Shown: positions 1-6,802 of the stretch, one piece after another
Numbering within the stretch: position 1 is the first letter of the stretch
How the letters are laid out: the number at the start of each line of letters is the position of its first letter
Made by a program: the position numbers and the translations under genes
Source: Chloroflexota bacterium
Lineage (GTDB): Bacteria; Chloroflexota; Dehalococcoidia; Dehalococcoidales; JAHJRU01
Assembly: GCA_018830745.1 (NCBI GenBank)
Contig: JAHJRU010000238.1
Location: 1 to 11,562 of the forward strand
DNA: 11,562 nucleotides
Reading direction: 5' to 3'
The notes under the pieces: generated by a model
What the model was told of the DNA's origin: nothing
The model's input: the letters and a program-made list of their open reading frames with translations, nothing else
Database searches by the model: none

Positions 1-564
1 CAGGCTAGCGTTTTCCGCCGGATAGACGGTGTCGAGGCCGCAGGCGAATACCGCCAGGGTGCGGCCACCGACCTCAAGGGCGCTCTTATGGGCTACGGTG
101 TCAATCCCCTTGGCCAGCCCGCTGACGATGGTTATTTTGCTCCGGGCAAGGTCAGCGGTAATCTCTTCGGTGACCTGCCGACCGTAGACGGTAGCCCGTC
201 GGGTGCCCACCACGGCCAGGCACCATTCGTCCTGAGGGAGTAAAGAGCCTCTGATATAGATGATGGGGGGATAATCGTATATTTCCTTGAGTCTGGCAGG
301 ATAACCGTCATCATGCCAGTTGAGCACCTTGACTCCGAAGCGTTCCAGCTTTTCCATCTCGGCAGTCAGGGAAATCTTGGGCCGCCAGCTGGTGATGGAA
401 TTGACGGTATTGCGGTCCAGGCCAGCGCTCTTCAGGTCAACTGCCGTGGCTGTCCAGGCATTCCTCAGATTCCCAAAGTGGTTCTCAAGCTGGGTGAACC
501 TGACCCGCCCGATACCCGGTATTAAACTAAAACCTACCCAGTATTCAATGTCATTATCAGCCAT
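1..564 (-). CDS. dprA: DNA processing protein DprA (3' end beyond the window)
   Basis: DprA binds single-stranded DNA and loads RecA during natural transformation; it is cytoplasmic. The 188 N-terminal residues are present and the frame is open at the left edge. A helix-hairpin-helix-like start (LIPGIGR, residues 14-20) is followed by the Rossmann-like DprA core: VVGTRRATVYG (118-128), SGLAKGID (148-155) and CGLDTVYP (175-182), which are family hallmarks. The start at 564 is the ATG that gives the usual N-terminus (a short lead, then YWVGFSLIPGIG). No clear Shine-Dalgarno precedes it, which fits translation after the upstream small gene (49-nt gap, same strand). DprA is widespread in bacteria and is often kept in species not known to be competent, so its presence alone does not show natural transformation. 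The family call is firm. The C-terminal part cannot be judged here. Confidence 0.93.
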   Translation of the reverse strand, partial: MADNDIEYWVGFSLIPGIGRVRFTQLENHFGNLRNAWTATAVDLKSAGLDRNTVNSITSWRPKISLTAEMEKLERFGVKVLNWHDDGYPARLKEIYDYPPIIYIRGSLLPQDEWCLAVVGTRRATVYGRQVTEEITADLARSKITIVSGLAKGIDTVAHKSALEVGGRTLAVFACGLDTVYPAENASL

Positions 565-613
565 TTTATAATCAATCCGTTTCAGTAGAGAGTTACCGTG
601 ACGGCAATTGTAA

Positions 614-868
614 TTAGTGACGCCCCATTATACCCATCTGGATGGCATTAAAAAAGATGGCATGGGCGCAGTTCTTGCAGTTGAGCGCTACCATGGGGTA
701 GCCTTTATTGCGGTTGATGCTGCCGTCTTTGGGTTCAACCAGCAGTGAAAAAGCCAGGTCGCCCTGTATAGCCCATTCATTACCGCCGCAAACGGAGCAG
801 TTCAGTATAGGGCTATGTGACTCTATCCACTGCTTAACACTATCCAGTTGGGAGCTGTCTAAGGGCAT
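614..868 (-). CDS. Small zinc-ribbon-like protein of unknown function
   Basis: This encodes 84 residues with two CxxC pairs, Cys24/Cys27 and Cys64/Cys67 (CSVCGG and CKNCAH). The pairs are about 37 residues apart, consistent with one zinc-ribbon knuckle pair binding a single metal ion. The hydrophobic run after the second pair (AIFFNAIQMG) is typical of small cytoplasmic zinc-ribbon proteins that I know only as conserved hypotheticals. The start at 868 is well supported: AAAGGAGA lies a few bases upstream on the minus strand, and an extended -10 promoter lies about 45 bp before it. It sits just ahead of dprA on the same strand with a 49-nt gap, so the two are probably co-transcribed. A function in DNA processing would be guilt by association only. 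No catalytic motif is visible. Confidence 0.75.
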   Translation of the reverse strand: MPLDSSQLDSVKQWIESHSPILNCSVCGGNEWAIQGDLAFSLLVEPKDGSINRNKGYPMVALNCKNCAHAIFFNAIQMGIMGRH

Positions 869-909
869 GCTGTCTCCTTTAAATAATGCCTGTATTTATC
901 TAATAGACT

Positions 910-939
910 ATCATAGCATACGTCTCATGGTAAATTGAA
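910..939 (-). promoter_or_regulatory. Sigma70-type extended -10 promoter for the zinc-ribbon/dprA pair
   Basis: Read on the minus strand, TATGAT (910-915) matches 5 of 6 bases of the -10 consensus and is preceded by TGC (916-918), the extended -10 signature. A weak -35 (TTCAAT, 934-939) sits 18 bp upstream. Transcription would begin near 903, giving a leader of about 35 nt with the AAAGGAGA site inside it. This is inferred from consensus only. Confidence 0.5.
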
Positions 940-968
940 TTCTGGCACAATGAAGGACCGGGTAAAAC

Positions 969-997
969 TGGACATGTGGGTGTTCAATATGTAAAAT
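969..997 (+). promoter_or_regulatory. Sigma70-type promoter for the acyl-CoA synthetase gene
   Basis: TGGACA (969-974, 5 of 6 to the -35 consensus) and TAAAAT (992-997, 5 of 6 to the -10 consensus) are separated by exactly 17 bp. The predicted start of transcription, near 1004, is only about six bases before the TTG start codon at 1010. The messenger would therefore be almost leaderless, or a second start lies upstream. The promoter is back-to-back with the minus-strand promoter at 910-939. Confidence 0.55.
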
Positions 998-1009
998 CTT
1001 GGTGGAGTA

Positions 1010-2470
1010 TTGAATAGCAATAACGGTATTAACTCAAGCAATAATAGCTTCTGGCAGAACCTATTTGCGCCCAATTCGGTGGCGCTCATCGGTGCTTCCA
1101 ATACGCCGGGAACCTGGGGATTTAATATCATGTGGCGTCTCCTTGCTTCCGAGAGGCGTATTTATCCGGTGAATCCCAACGTCTCCGAGGTTATGGGCAA
1201 GCTGGCCTATAGACGTCTGACGGATATCCCCGATTCCATTGACCTGGCAGTCATAGTGGTGCGGGCCTCCCTGGTTTCGGCGGTACTTCAGGAATGCATT
1301 CAGAAAGGCGTGAACGCTGCCGTAGTTATTTCCAGCGGGTTTTCTGAAACGGGTGAAGATGGCCGAAAACTGGAAGCTGAAATGATGGAGACCGCCAGGC
1401 GGGGTGGCATACGTATTATCGGCCCCAATACTATGGGGCATGCCGATACATCGTCTAATGTCTCGACTCTTGCCTGGACGAAAGAGATTCCGCCTGGTCC
1501 GGTGGGTCTCATAGCCCAGAGTGGTAACTTGGGTAACCGGATAGTTCTTCAAGGCATCGATTTGGGCATTGGCTTCAGCAAGTTTGTCTGCAGCGGGAAT
1601 GAGGCTGATTTGCACTTTGAGGACTATCTGGAGTACCTGGGGCAGGACGAGGATACCAGAATTATTACCGCCTATATAGAAGGATTGAGAGAGGGCAGGC
1701 GCTTTTTTCAGTTAGCCAGGGAGATAACGGTTAAAAAACCAATCATAGCTATAAAAGCCGGGGGAACTAAGGAGGCGGCCAGGGCTGCCCGCTCCCATAC
1801 CGGGGCTTTGTCCGGCTCTGAAGCAGTCTATAACGCTGCCTTCAGGCAGGCAGGGGTGATAAGAGTGGGTGGCGATGACGAGCTAAACGATGTAGCTCTC
1901 GCCCTGCTCCATCAGCCGTTGCCTCGCGGCAACCGCATCGGTATTCTGGCTATTGGTGGGGGATTAGGAGTAGTAGCCACCGAGGCATGTGAGCGGGAGG
2001 GCCTGGTGATAGCTCCCTTGGCATCGGTGACCATAGAGAAGTTAAATGCGTTATTACCGCCGCGCTGGCCCCACGCCAATCCCGTGGATTTGGTAGGCAT
2101 AGGACCCACTGTTGATAACTCGATTATTCTTTCCTCCCTTTGGGCGCTGATGGAGGATGAAAATATTGATGCCGTCCTGTTGCAGGCTCCGGTGGCGATT
2201 GGCACCAACTATCTATCAAATACCTTTCACTTCAATGCTGAGGAAATAAAGGTTTTTGATGACGGGCAAAAGCAGAACCTGGATATGCTCAGGAAGAGAG
2301 CAGCAGAATACGGTAAGCCGGTGCTCGTAGTGACACCGGTAAACGACCCGGAGACCAATGCTTACCTTCTTCGAGAGAAGATACCGGTATTTACCAGTCC
2401 GCACCGTGCCGCCAGAGTATTGCACCATTTAACATGGTATCGAGGCTATCTTGATGCGAATCAGAGCTAG
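1010..2470 (+). CDS. ADP-forming acyl-CoA synthetase, alpha-type subunit (CoA-binding protein)
   Basis: This 486-residue protein belongs to the NDP-forming acyl-CoA synthetase family, related to succinyl-CoA synthetase. The family interconverts acyl-CoA plus ADP and phosphate with a free acid, CoA and ATP in the cytoplasm. A CoA-binding Rossmann domain opens with SVALIGASNTPGTWG, followed by VVISSGFSETG and IGPNTMG. The ligase-CoA flavodoxin-like domains begin near PVGLIAQSGNLG. The segment SHTGALSG contains His263, the expected phosphohistidine of the family. The ATP-grasp (beta) part is absent, so the partner must be encoded elsewhere; about 460-490 residues is normal for a separate alpha subunit. 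The start is TTG at 1010, because the frame has a stop at 992-994 and no earlier start codon. GGTGGAG lies just 2 nt before the TTG, an unusually short spacing. The acyl substrate cannot be told from the sequence. Confidence 0.88.
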   Translation: MNSNNGINSSNNSFWQNLFAPNSVALIGASNTPGTWGFNIMWRLLASERRIYPVNPNVSEVMGKLAYRRLTDIPDSIDLAVIVVRASLVSAVLQECIQKGVNAAVVISSGFSETGEDGRKLEAEMMETARRGGIRIIGPNTMGHADTSSNVSTLAWTKEIPPGPVGLIAQSGNLGNRIVLQGIDLGIGFSKFVCSGNEADLHFEDYLEYLGQDEDTRIITAYIEGLREGRRFFQLAREITVKKPIIAIKAGGTKEAARAARSHTGALSGSEAVYNAAFRQAGVIRVGGDDELNDVALALLHQPLPRGNRIGILAIGGGLGVVATEACEREGLVIAPLASVTIEKLNALLPPRWPHANPVDLVGIGPTVDNSIILSSLWALMEDENIDAVLLQAPVAIGTNYLSNTFHFNAEEIKVFDDGQKQNLDMLRKRAAEYGKPVLVVTPVNDPETNAYLLREKIPVFTSPHRAARVLHHLTWYRGYLDANQS

Positions 2471-2479
2471 GGGATTGGG

Positions 2480-2785
2480 ATGATTGCCCGTCGGTTTATG
2501 TCTGCCGGCAGCTTTGATGAACACGTGGCGGAGAAGGTTATTTTTGTGTTGCTAAACCAGGCTGACCTTGTCCTGACGGCGTTTGCGGCACACGCCGGTT
2601 TCTATGAGCTGAATCCAGTGGTTAGAAATCTCCTGGCGATACCAACGCTATTGATACTTATTAAGGGTTTCGTTCCGCTTCTTATTGCCTGGCTGGCTCC
2701 AGGCAAGCTTCTTCTGCCGGCTATTGGTTTCCTCATACTGGTAGTTGGCTGGAATGTGAAGGAGCTGGTGCTCTGGTTGTGGTGA
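2480..2785 (+). CDS. Small membrane protein, DUF5658-like
   Basis: This encodes 101 residues with about three hydrophobic segments: one around residues 20-37, one around 53-74 (LLILIKGFVPLLIAWLA) and one around 80-100 at the C-terminus. The pattern NQADLVLTAF followed by GFYELNPVV (Asp in the first helix, a Glu-x-Asn-Pro box after it) resembles the DUF5658 family of small bacterial and archaeal membrane proteins, whose function is unknown. The gene begins 9 nt after the stop of the acyl-CoA synthetase gene, with AGGGGATTGGG before the ATG, so the two are probably co-transcribed. Nothing visible links it to the enzyme or to the archaellum. The assignment to DUF5658 is from memory of the motif; the membrane topology is clear. 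Confidence 0.65.
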   Translation: MIARRFMSAGSFDEHVAEKVIFVLLNQADLVLTAFAAHAGFYELNPVVRNLLAIPTLLILIKGFVPLLIAWLAPGKLLLPAIGFLILVVGWNVKELVLWLW

Positions 2786-2816
2786 TATCTGGTGGGGAAG
2801 AAGAGATGGCACTGCT

Positions 2817-3527
2817 TTATGAAATAGCTGATGTTGATAGTTCCCCCACGGCTTCAAGGTAAAGCCGGGCGGCGCTTACTCGCGGATGCCTGTTGTTGAA
2901 ATCGCTCCCGGCCCTCAATTTGCTATACATGCTATTGATGTGATGTTCCACCGTTTTGACATCGATGAAAAGGACATCGGCGATGCTTGAGTTGGTGTAT
3001 CCTTTGGCCAGTAAACCCAGGATTTCTGACTCCCGGGCGGTGAGCTGGCTCAGAAACGGGCTCTCCGTTTTTTCCATTAGCAGGAAGGAAGTAAGTAAGG
3101 GGTCAAGAATAACCTGTCCGCGGTTAACCGACGTGATGATGCCCATAAGCTGGTCGGTCAGGTCCAGAGACTGCTTCAGGAAAAGAGCCATGCCGCCTTT
3201 ACCGGCTAGCGCCAGCTTACGCAGTGAGTCGATATCCTGAGCCGTGTAGAAGACAAGTAGTAGGACGATTCCGATTTGAGGATAAGCTATCCGTATTTTT
3301 TCCAGGCTATCAATAATGTTGTTGTCTAGTTTCTTGGTGCTTAGTATTAATACATCTGGAGTTTCTGAGGCTACAAAACGGTCCATCTCGGCTAAATCTT
3401 CGCTGGATGAGACTTTAAGCAATTCCACCGCAGCCATCGATGGGAGGATGGATTTATATAGCTCCCGGTAGATTTCCTGCTCTTCCACTACGAAGAGCCT
3501 TATGGTCTGTGATTTCGTATTAGCCAT
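2817..3527 (-). CDS. LuxR/NarL-family regulator with a degenerate receiver domain
   Basis: This 236-residue protein has the layout of a NarL-type response regulator. Residues about 9-130 form a receiver-like domain. Residues about 160-205 form the LuxR helix-turn-helix (LTARESEILGLLAKGYTNSSIA, then KTVEHHINSMYSKL), which binds DNA. The acidic pair Glu15-Glu16 and the conserved Lys118 are kept. The expected phospho-acceptor Asp is Ser63 (PDVLILS), and the switch Ser/Thr is hydrophobic (Leu91/Val92). It therefore should not be activated by ordinary aspartyl phosphorylation. The start ATG at 3525-3527 is supported by AAGGGG about 7 nt upstream. The gene is convergent with the membrane-protein gene and divergent from the archaellin operon across a 373-bp control region, so it is a candidate regulator of that operon. 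The target is inferred from position only. Confidence 0.87.
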   Translation of the reverse strand: MANTKSQTIRLFVVEEQEIYRELYKSILPSMAAVELLKVSSSEDLAEMDRFVASETPDVLILSTKKLDNNIIDSLEKIRIAYPQIGIVLLLVFYTAQDIDSLRKLALAGKGGMALFLKQSLDLTDQLMGIITSVNRGQVILDPLLTSFLLMEKTESPFLSQLTARESEILGLLAKGYTNSSIADVLFIDVKTVEHHINSMYSKLRAGSDFNNRHPRVSAARLYLEAVGELSTSAIS

Positions 3528-3745
3528 TCTATAACCCCTTTTATCTGGCGTTGGCTAGCTTCCGAGTTGCTCTCCAAGCCTTAAGGGCTGTTCGCTATGA
3601 GGCGAATGCCGTTCTGTCATCCGAAGCCGTCTCTGATATTTGTGAGTTTTTCATCTCTGGCTACCGTCTTTCTTTTGGTGCGGTGCGAAAACTGGTTTTA
3701 ATTCTTTCACCTTACCCTGACTATTGCAATAGGGGCTAACCCCCA

Positions 3746-3781
3746 TTTACTCCTAGGGGCGCTCCCGACTTTAGTACTAGG
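3746..3781 (+). repeat. Direct repeat pair, candidate operator (TTTANNNCTAGG-like)
   Basis: TTTACTCCTAGG (3746-3757) and TTTAGTACTAGG (3770-3781) match at 10 of 12 positions and start 24 bp apart. Each contains a short palindrome, CCTAGG and TAGTACTA respectively. Paired short repeats at this spacing in front of an operon suit binding of a dimeric regulator, but no protein has been matched to them. Confidence 0.4.
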
Positions 3782-3786
3782 TAAAC

Positions 3787-3804
3787 CCCCAAAGAATATT
3801 GGGG
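3787..3804 (+). repeat. Inverted repeat CCCCAA/TTGGGG upstream of the archaellin operon
   Basis: CCCCAA (3787-3792) and TTGGGG (3799-3804) are perfect complements with a 6-nt A/T-rich loop. There is no T-run after it, so it does not look like an intrinsic terminator. It could be an operator half-site pair or a leader hairpin. Confidence 0.35.
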
Positions 3805-3900
3805 TGGGTGGTTCATTAAAATCGGTGATGTCATTGTATTCCCTGGGCGCCAGTAAAGGTAAATTGAAGTCACCTGATTTTTGTCATTAGGGGGGAGCTT

Positions 3901-4500
3901 ATGTTTGCGAGACTGGCACAAAGGATAAAGGACGACCAGTCAGGTGTCACCGGTTTGGAGACAGCCATTATCCTCATTGCTTTTGTCATGGTGGCTTCAA
4001 CACTGGCGTATGTGGTACTGACTGCAGGACTGTATTCATCCCAGAAAGCTAAGGAAGCCGTTCATGCCGGACTATCGGAAGTCAGTGCCACGATGCAGCT
4101 GAAAGGCAATGTCTTCATTAAGATGGAGAGTGGTTTTGGGACGGAGATGTATCTTACCCTGGGAGTTACCCAGGGGAGTGGAGGCATAGATTTCACCGAT
4201 ACCTCTGGCGGTAATAATAAGGTAATCATCTCTTATGCCGATGAGTATAACCAATACCCGACGCTGGACTGGACAACGACCAAGCTAACCACCACCGACA
4301 ACGATTCCATGCTGGACCCCAACGAGTTATTCCTTATTACTGTAGACCTCTCCACGATTACGGACAACGCCTCTACTGATGCCGAGAAAGTGGGTCCTTA
4401 CCATCAGTTTGCTTTAGAAGTCAAGCCGCCCTCGGGAGCGGTGCTCACTATTGAGCGGACCGTGCCTGCCAGGGTTAATCAGATAGTGAATCTGTACTGA
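3901..4500 (+). CDS. arlB: Archaellin 1 (divergent paralogue)
   Basis: This encodes the subunit of an archaellum filament, 199 residues. The N-terminus is a class III signal peptide: 15 residues ending in DDQSG, predicted cleavage after Gly15, then VTGLETAIILIAF with Glu at mature position +5. The hydrophobic helix that forms the filament core spans about residues 19-42. The rest is a beta-rich outer domain ending in the family's C-terminal motif, PPSGAVLTIERTVPARVNQIV. The start ATG follows GGGGGGAG at ideal spacing. It is the first gene of the operon. It differs clearly from archaellins 2-5: its leader reads MFARLAQR and its helix is VMVASTLAYVVL. It may therefore be a minor or basal subunit, which is inference. 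The outer domain has two N-x-S sequons (DNDSM and DNAST). Confidence 0.93.
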   Translation: MFARLAQRIKDDQSGVTGLETAIILIAFVMVASTLAYVVLTAGLYSSQKAKEAVHAGLSEVSATMQLKGNVFIKMESGFGTEMYLTLGVTQGSGGIDFTDTSGGNNKVIISYADEYNQYPTLDWTTTKLTTTDNDSMLDPNELFLITVDLSTITDNASTDAEKVGPYHQFALEVKPPSGAVLTIERTVPARVNQIVNLY

Positions 4501-4671
4501 GGAGGTCGATGAATGGTCGGTTAGATGGAGAGGCTTGCAATCCACAAGTATATGCCTTCGAGAACTAAATTTAGGAAGGGGGTGAGGCTAACGTAAAAAC
4601 CAGAGATTTGAAAAACATAACTACGTCAAGGCGGGTTACAAAGCCAATAAAACAAACAGGAGGAAAAAAAG

Positions 4672-5325
4672 TTGGAAAGAATTTTAAAGGGAATGTGGAA
4701 GAACGAGAAGGGCATCACCGGGCTGGAGACAGCCATCATCCTGATAGCCTTCGTGGTTGTGGCGGCAGTATTCGCCTACACCGTGCTTTCTGCCGGTCTG
4801 TTCGCTACCCAGAAGAGCCAGGAGGCAGTCTATGCCGGCTTGAAGGAAGCCCAGAGCTCGCTGGAACTCCGGAGCGGTGTTATCGCTACAGCGGGCACTA
4901 CCGGTGCTAACGGTACCATAAAGCAGCTAAGTTTCATCGTATCCAATGCCCTTGGTGGAGAACCAATGGATTTCACCCAACCGACAGCAGCGTCAGCTAA
5001 TACCGGCGTGGCAAATACCACCAGCAGCCATAAGGTCGTCATCAATTATATCGACCAGAACCAGTCGGTGGATGACCTTTACTGGACGATAACCAAGCTG
5101 GGCTCCGCCGACAGCGATGACCTGCTGGAGTCAAACGAGAAGTTCCAGATCACCATCGGGAGCGCTACCGACACTACCGCTGGCGGCAACCTTATTGACG
5201 CTCTAGGCACTGACCTGACAGTTAACAAGGAGTTCAGCGTAATTCTCAGCACTCCGGTTGGCGCCGTGCTGGAACTTGAGCGCACCACGCCTGCCTACTT
5301 TGACACCATAATGAACCTGCGTTAG
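4672..5325 (+). CDS. arlB: Archaellin 2
   Basis: This archaellum filament subunit has 217 residues. The class III signal peptide MERILKGMWKNEKG is cut before ITGLETAIILIAF. The core helix is followed by the signature GLFATQKSQEAVYAGLKEAQ and then a beta-rich outer domain. The C-terminal part carries SDDLLESNEKFQITI and PVGAVLELERTTPAYFDTIMNLR, both typical of archaellins. The start is TTG at 4672: AGGAGG (4658-4663) lies 8 nt upstream and the resulting 14-residue leader matches those of the paralogues in length. The leader sequence differs from copies 3-5, which share a KLxxxHKGQKG leader. The 171-nt gap before the gene lacks the hairpin found in the next three spacers. Confidence 0.94.
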   Translation: MERILKGMWKNEKGITGLETAIILIAFVVVAAVFAYTVLSAGLFATQKSQEAVYAGLKEAQSSLELRSGVIATAGTTGANGTIKQLSFIVSNALGGEPMDFTQPTAASANTGVANTTSSHKVVINYIDQNQSVDDLYWTITKLGSADSDDLLESNEKFQITIGSATDTTAGGNLIDALGTDLTVNKEFSVILSTPVGAVLELERTTPAYFDTIMNLR

Positions 5326-5330
5326 TAGCA

Positions 5331-5380
5331 CCTGTTACGGGTAATACATGGGAAGTGCCTGAAAGCCTTCCCGCAACAGG
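5331..5380 (+). repeat. Conserved hairpin in the spacer between archaellins 2 and 3
   Basis: CCTGTTACGGG (5331-5341) pairs with CCCGCAACAGG (5370-5380): 10 of 11 positions pair, with one A-C mismatch. An alternative inner stem is GGAAG (5351-5355) with CTTCC (5367-5371). The hairpin lies between the stop codon and the next ribosome binding site (GGAGG 5391-5395) and leaves that site free. No T-run follows, so it is not a standard terminator. Confidence 0.6.
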
Positions 5381-5407
5381 ATTTAATTAAGGAGGAAAGC
5401 AATTAAA

Positions 5408-6058
5408 ATGATGCAAAAACTTTGCAAGATACACAAAGGACAGAAAGGTATCACCGGGCTGGAGACAGCCATCATCCTGATAGCCTTCGTGGTCGTGGCG
5501 GCAGTATTCGCCTATACCGTACTTTCTGCCGGGCTATTCGCTACCCAGAAGAGCTCGGAAGCAGTGTATGCCGGATTGAAGGAAGCCCAGGGCTCTCTGG
5601 AACTCCGGAGCGGCGTTATCGCCACAGCCAATACTACGGGCTCCAGTGGTTACATAAAGCAGATAAGCTTTGTGGTATCCAATGCCCTCGGTGGAGAACC
5701 AATTGACTTTATCGAACCGACAGCCGACACTAATACCGGTCTGGCCGCCAGTGGCAGCAGCAATAAGGTGGTTATCAACTACGTCGACCAGGACCAGACA
5801 CTCAACGACCTTTACTGGACGATTACCAAGCTGGGCAGCGCTGACAGCGACGACCTGCTGGAAGCAAATGAGAAGTTCAAGATAACCATAGGTTCCGCTA
5901 CCGCCGGTTCTGGTGCGGGCAACCTTATGGATGCGCTAACCACTGACCTGACGGTAAACAAGGAATTCAGTTTGATACTCAGCACTCCTTTTGGGGCTAC
6001 GCTGGAAATCGAGCGCACTACGCCTCCCTACTTTGACACCATAATGAACCTGCATTAG
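5408..6058 (+). CDS. arlB: Archaellin 3
   Basis: This archaellum filament subunit has 216 residues. The signal peptide MMQKLCKIHKGQKG is cut after Gly14, leaving ITGLET with Glu at +5. The core helix is identical to those of copies 2 and 4 up to the GLFATQK segment, then SSEAVYAGLKEAQ. The variable outer domain includes the stretch around SGYIKQISFVVSNALGG. The C-terminus PFGATLEIERTTPPYFDTIMNLH is the most divergent end among copies 2-5. The start has tandem ATG codons at 5408 and 5411; the first gives a leader equal in length to the paralogues. GGAGG (5391-5395) lies 12 nt upstream, a long spacing shared by copies 4 and 5. It probably makes a filament component; its share of the filament cannot be inferred. 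Confidence 0.94.
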   Translation: MMQKLCKIHKGQKGITGLETAIILIAFVVVAAVFAYTVLSAGLFATQKSSEAVYAGLKEAQGSLELRSGVIATANTTGSSGYIKQISFVVSNALGGEPIDFIEPTADTNTGLAASGSSNKVVINYVDQDQTLNDLYWTITKLGSADSDDLLEANEKFKITIGSATAGSGAGNLMDALTTDLTVNKEFSLILSTPFGATLEIERTTPPYFDTIMNLH

Positions 6059-6069
6059 TAGCATCCTTT

Positions 6070-6120
6070 ATAGGTTATGCCGGGGAAATACTATAGAAAC
6101 TTTCCCCCAGCAGAACCTGT
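6070..6120 (+). repeat. Conserved hairpin in the spacer between archaellins 3 and 4
   Basis: The outer stem ATAGGTT (6070-6076) pairs with AACCTGT (6114-6120), seven pairs including one T-G wobble. The inner stem GGGGAAA (6082-6088) pairs perfectly with TTTCCCC (6101-6107) around a 12-nt loop. The base sequence of both stems differs from the hairpin at 5331-5380 while pairing is kept. The ribosome binding site AAGGAGGG starts at the very next base (6121). Confidence 0.6.
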
Positions 6121-6139
6121 AAGGAGGGAAGCAGATAGC

Positions 6140-6796
6140 GTGATGAAGAAGTTATTCGAGGTACACAAAGGGCAGAAGGGTATCACCGGGCTGGAGACAG
6201 CCATCATCCTGATAGCCTTCGTGGTCGTGGCGGCGGTGTTCGCCTACACGGTGCTCTCTGCCGGGCTGTTCGCTACCCAGAAGAGCCAGGAAGCGGTGTA
6301 TGCCGGATTGAAGGAAGCCCAGGGCTCCCTGGAACTCCGGAGCGGTATTGTCGCCACGGCAAATAATACTGGCGCAAGTGGCAATGTACAGCAGATAAGC
6401 TTCATTGTGTCCAATGCCCTCGGTGGTGAACCGATGGATTTCACCGCGTCCACAGCCAACACATCCAGCAATAATGGAATAGCTAACAGCGGCAGCAGCA
6501 ACAAGGTGATTATCAGCTATGTTGACCAGAACCAGTCGGTGGATGACCTGTACTGGACGGTTACCAAGCTGGGCAGCACTGATAGTGACGACCTGCTGGA
6601 GCAAGATGAGCGGTTCAAGATAACCATAGGGAACTCCGCCGTAGGTGCCGGTGGCGGCAACCTGGTTGATGCTCTAGGTACAGACCTGACGGTAAGCACG
6701 GAATTCAGCATAATAGTCAGCACTCCCATTGGCGCCGTGCTGGAACTTGAGCGCACCACGCCTGTCTACATCGACACCATAATGAACCTGCGTTAG
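6140..6796 (+). CDS. arlB: Archaellin 4 (GTG start)
   Basis: This archaellum filament subunit has 218 residues from GTG at 6140. The open frame extends upstream to an ATG at 6077, but that would place 21 extra residues inside the spacer hairpin. Starting at 6140 yields a 14-residue leader ending in HKGQKG, the same length as in copies 3 and 5. The leader's GGAGG (6123-6127) is then 12 nt from the start, as in copy 3. ATG at 6143 is the other possibility. After cleavage at Gly14 the mature protein begins ITGLETAII. The outer domain has SSNNGIANSG and SVDDLYWTVTKLG, and the C-terminus reads PIGAVLELERTTPVYIDTIMNLR. A block of about 100 bp (about 6405-6505) is nearly identical to archaellin 5, suggesting recent duplication or gene conversion. 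Confidence 0.93.
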   Translation: MMKKLFEVHKGQKGITGLETAIILIAFVVVAAVFAYTVLSAGLFATQKSQEAVYAGLKEAQGSLELRSGIVATANNTGASGNVQQISFIVSNALGGEPMDFTASTANTSSNNGIANSGSSNKVIISYVDQNQSVDDLYWTVTKLGSTDSDDLLEQDERFKITIGNSAVGAGGGNLVDALGTDLTVSTEFSIIVSTPIGAVLELERTTPVYIDTIMNLR

Positions 6797-6802
6797 TAGC
6801 AT

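Larger units (their letters stand above)
3528..3900. promoter_or_regulatory. Divergent control region between the LuxR-type gene and the archaellum operon
   Basis: I find no convincing gene in these 373 bp. They hold a perfect 5-bp hairpin (TTCGC 3591-3595 / GCGAA 3602-3606), GGGG/CCCC at 3732-3735 and 3740-3743, and the repeat pair and hairpin listed separately. A weak sigma70-like pair for the operon is TTCATT (3812-3817) and TGTATT (3835-3840) with 17-bp spacing; it is a poor match (3 of 6 and 4 of 6). A strong ribosome binding site (GGGGGGAG) ends the region just before the ATG at 3901. Any bound regulator, including the adjacent LuxR-type protein, is inference. Confidence 0.5.

Noticed and set aside
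1061..1615. A 184-residue minus-strand open frame inside the acyl-CoA synthetase gene
   Set aside because: It lies wholly antisense to a well-supported enzyme gene with intact family motifs and shows no domain of its own.
3551..3739. A 62-residue plus-strand open frame starting with TTG in the control region
   Set aside because: It has no Shine-Dalgarno sequence, begins just past the start of the divergent regulator, and matches no family I know. Its residue pattern is somewhat protein-like, so conservation in relatives would be worth a glance.
3561..3740. Possible riboswitch (cyclic-di-GMP type) in the divergent region
   Set aside because: Several small hairpins exist, but I could not find the conserved core of the class I cyclic-di-GMP riboswitch on either strand.
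4509..4568. A 19-codon open frame after archaellin 1 with GGAGG just upstream, a possible leader peptide
   Set aside because: The GGAGG is only 3 nt from the ATG and overlaps the end of archaellin 1. The peptide has no recognisable features and nothing beyond the coincidence supports translation.
6077..6139. Upstream extension of archaellin 4 to an ATG at 6077
   Set aside because: It would add 21 residues encoded by the conserved spacer hairpin and ribosome binding site, and would break the 14-residue leader length shared by the paralogues.
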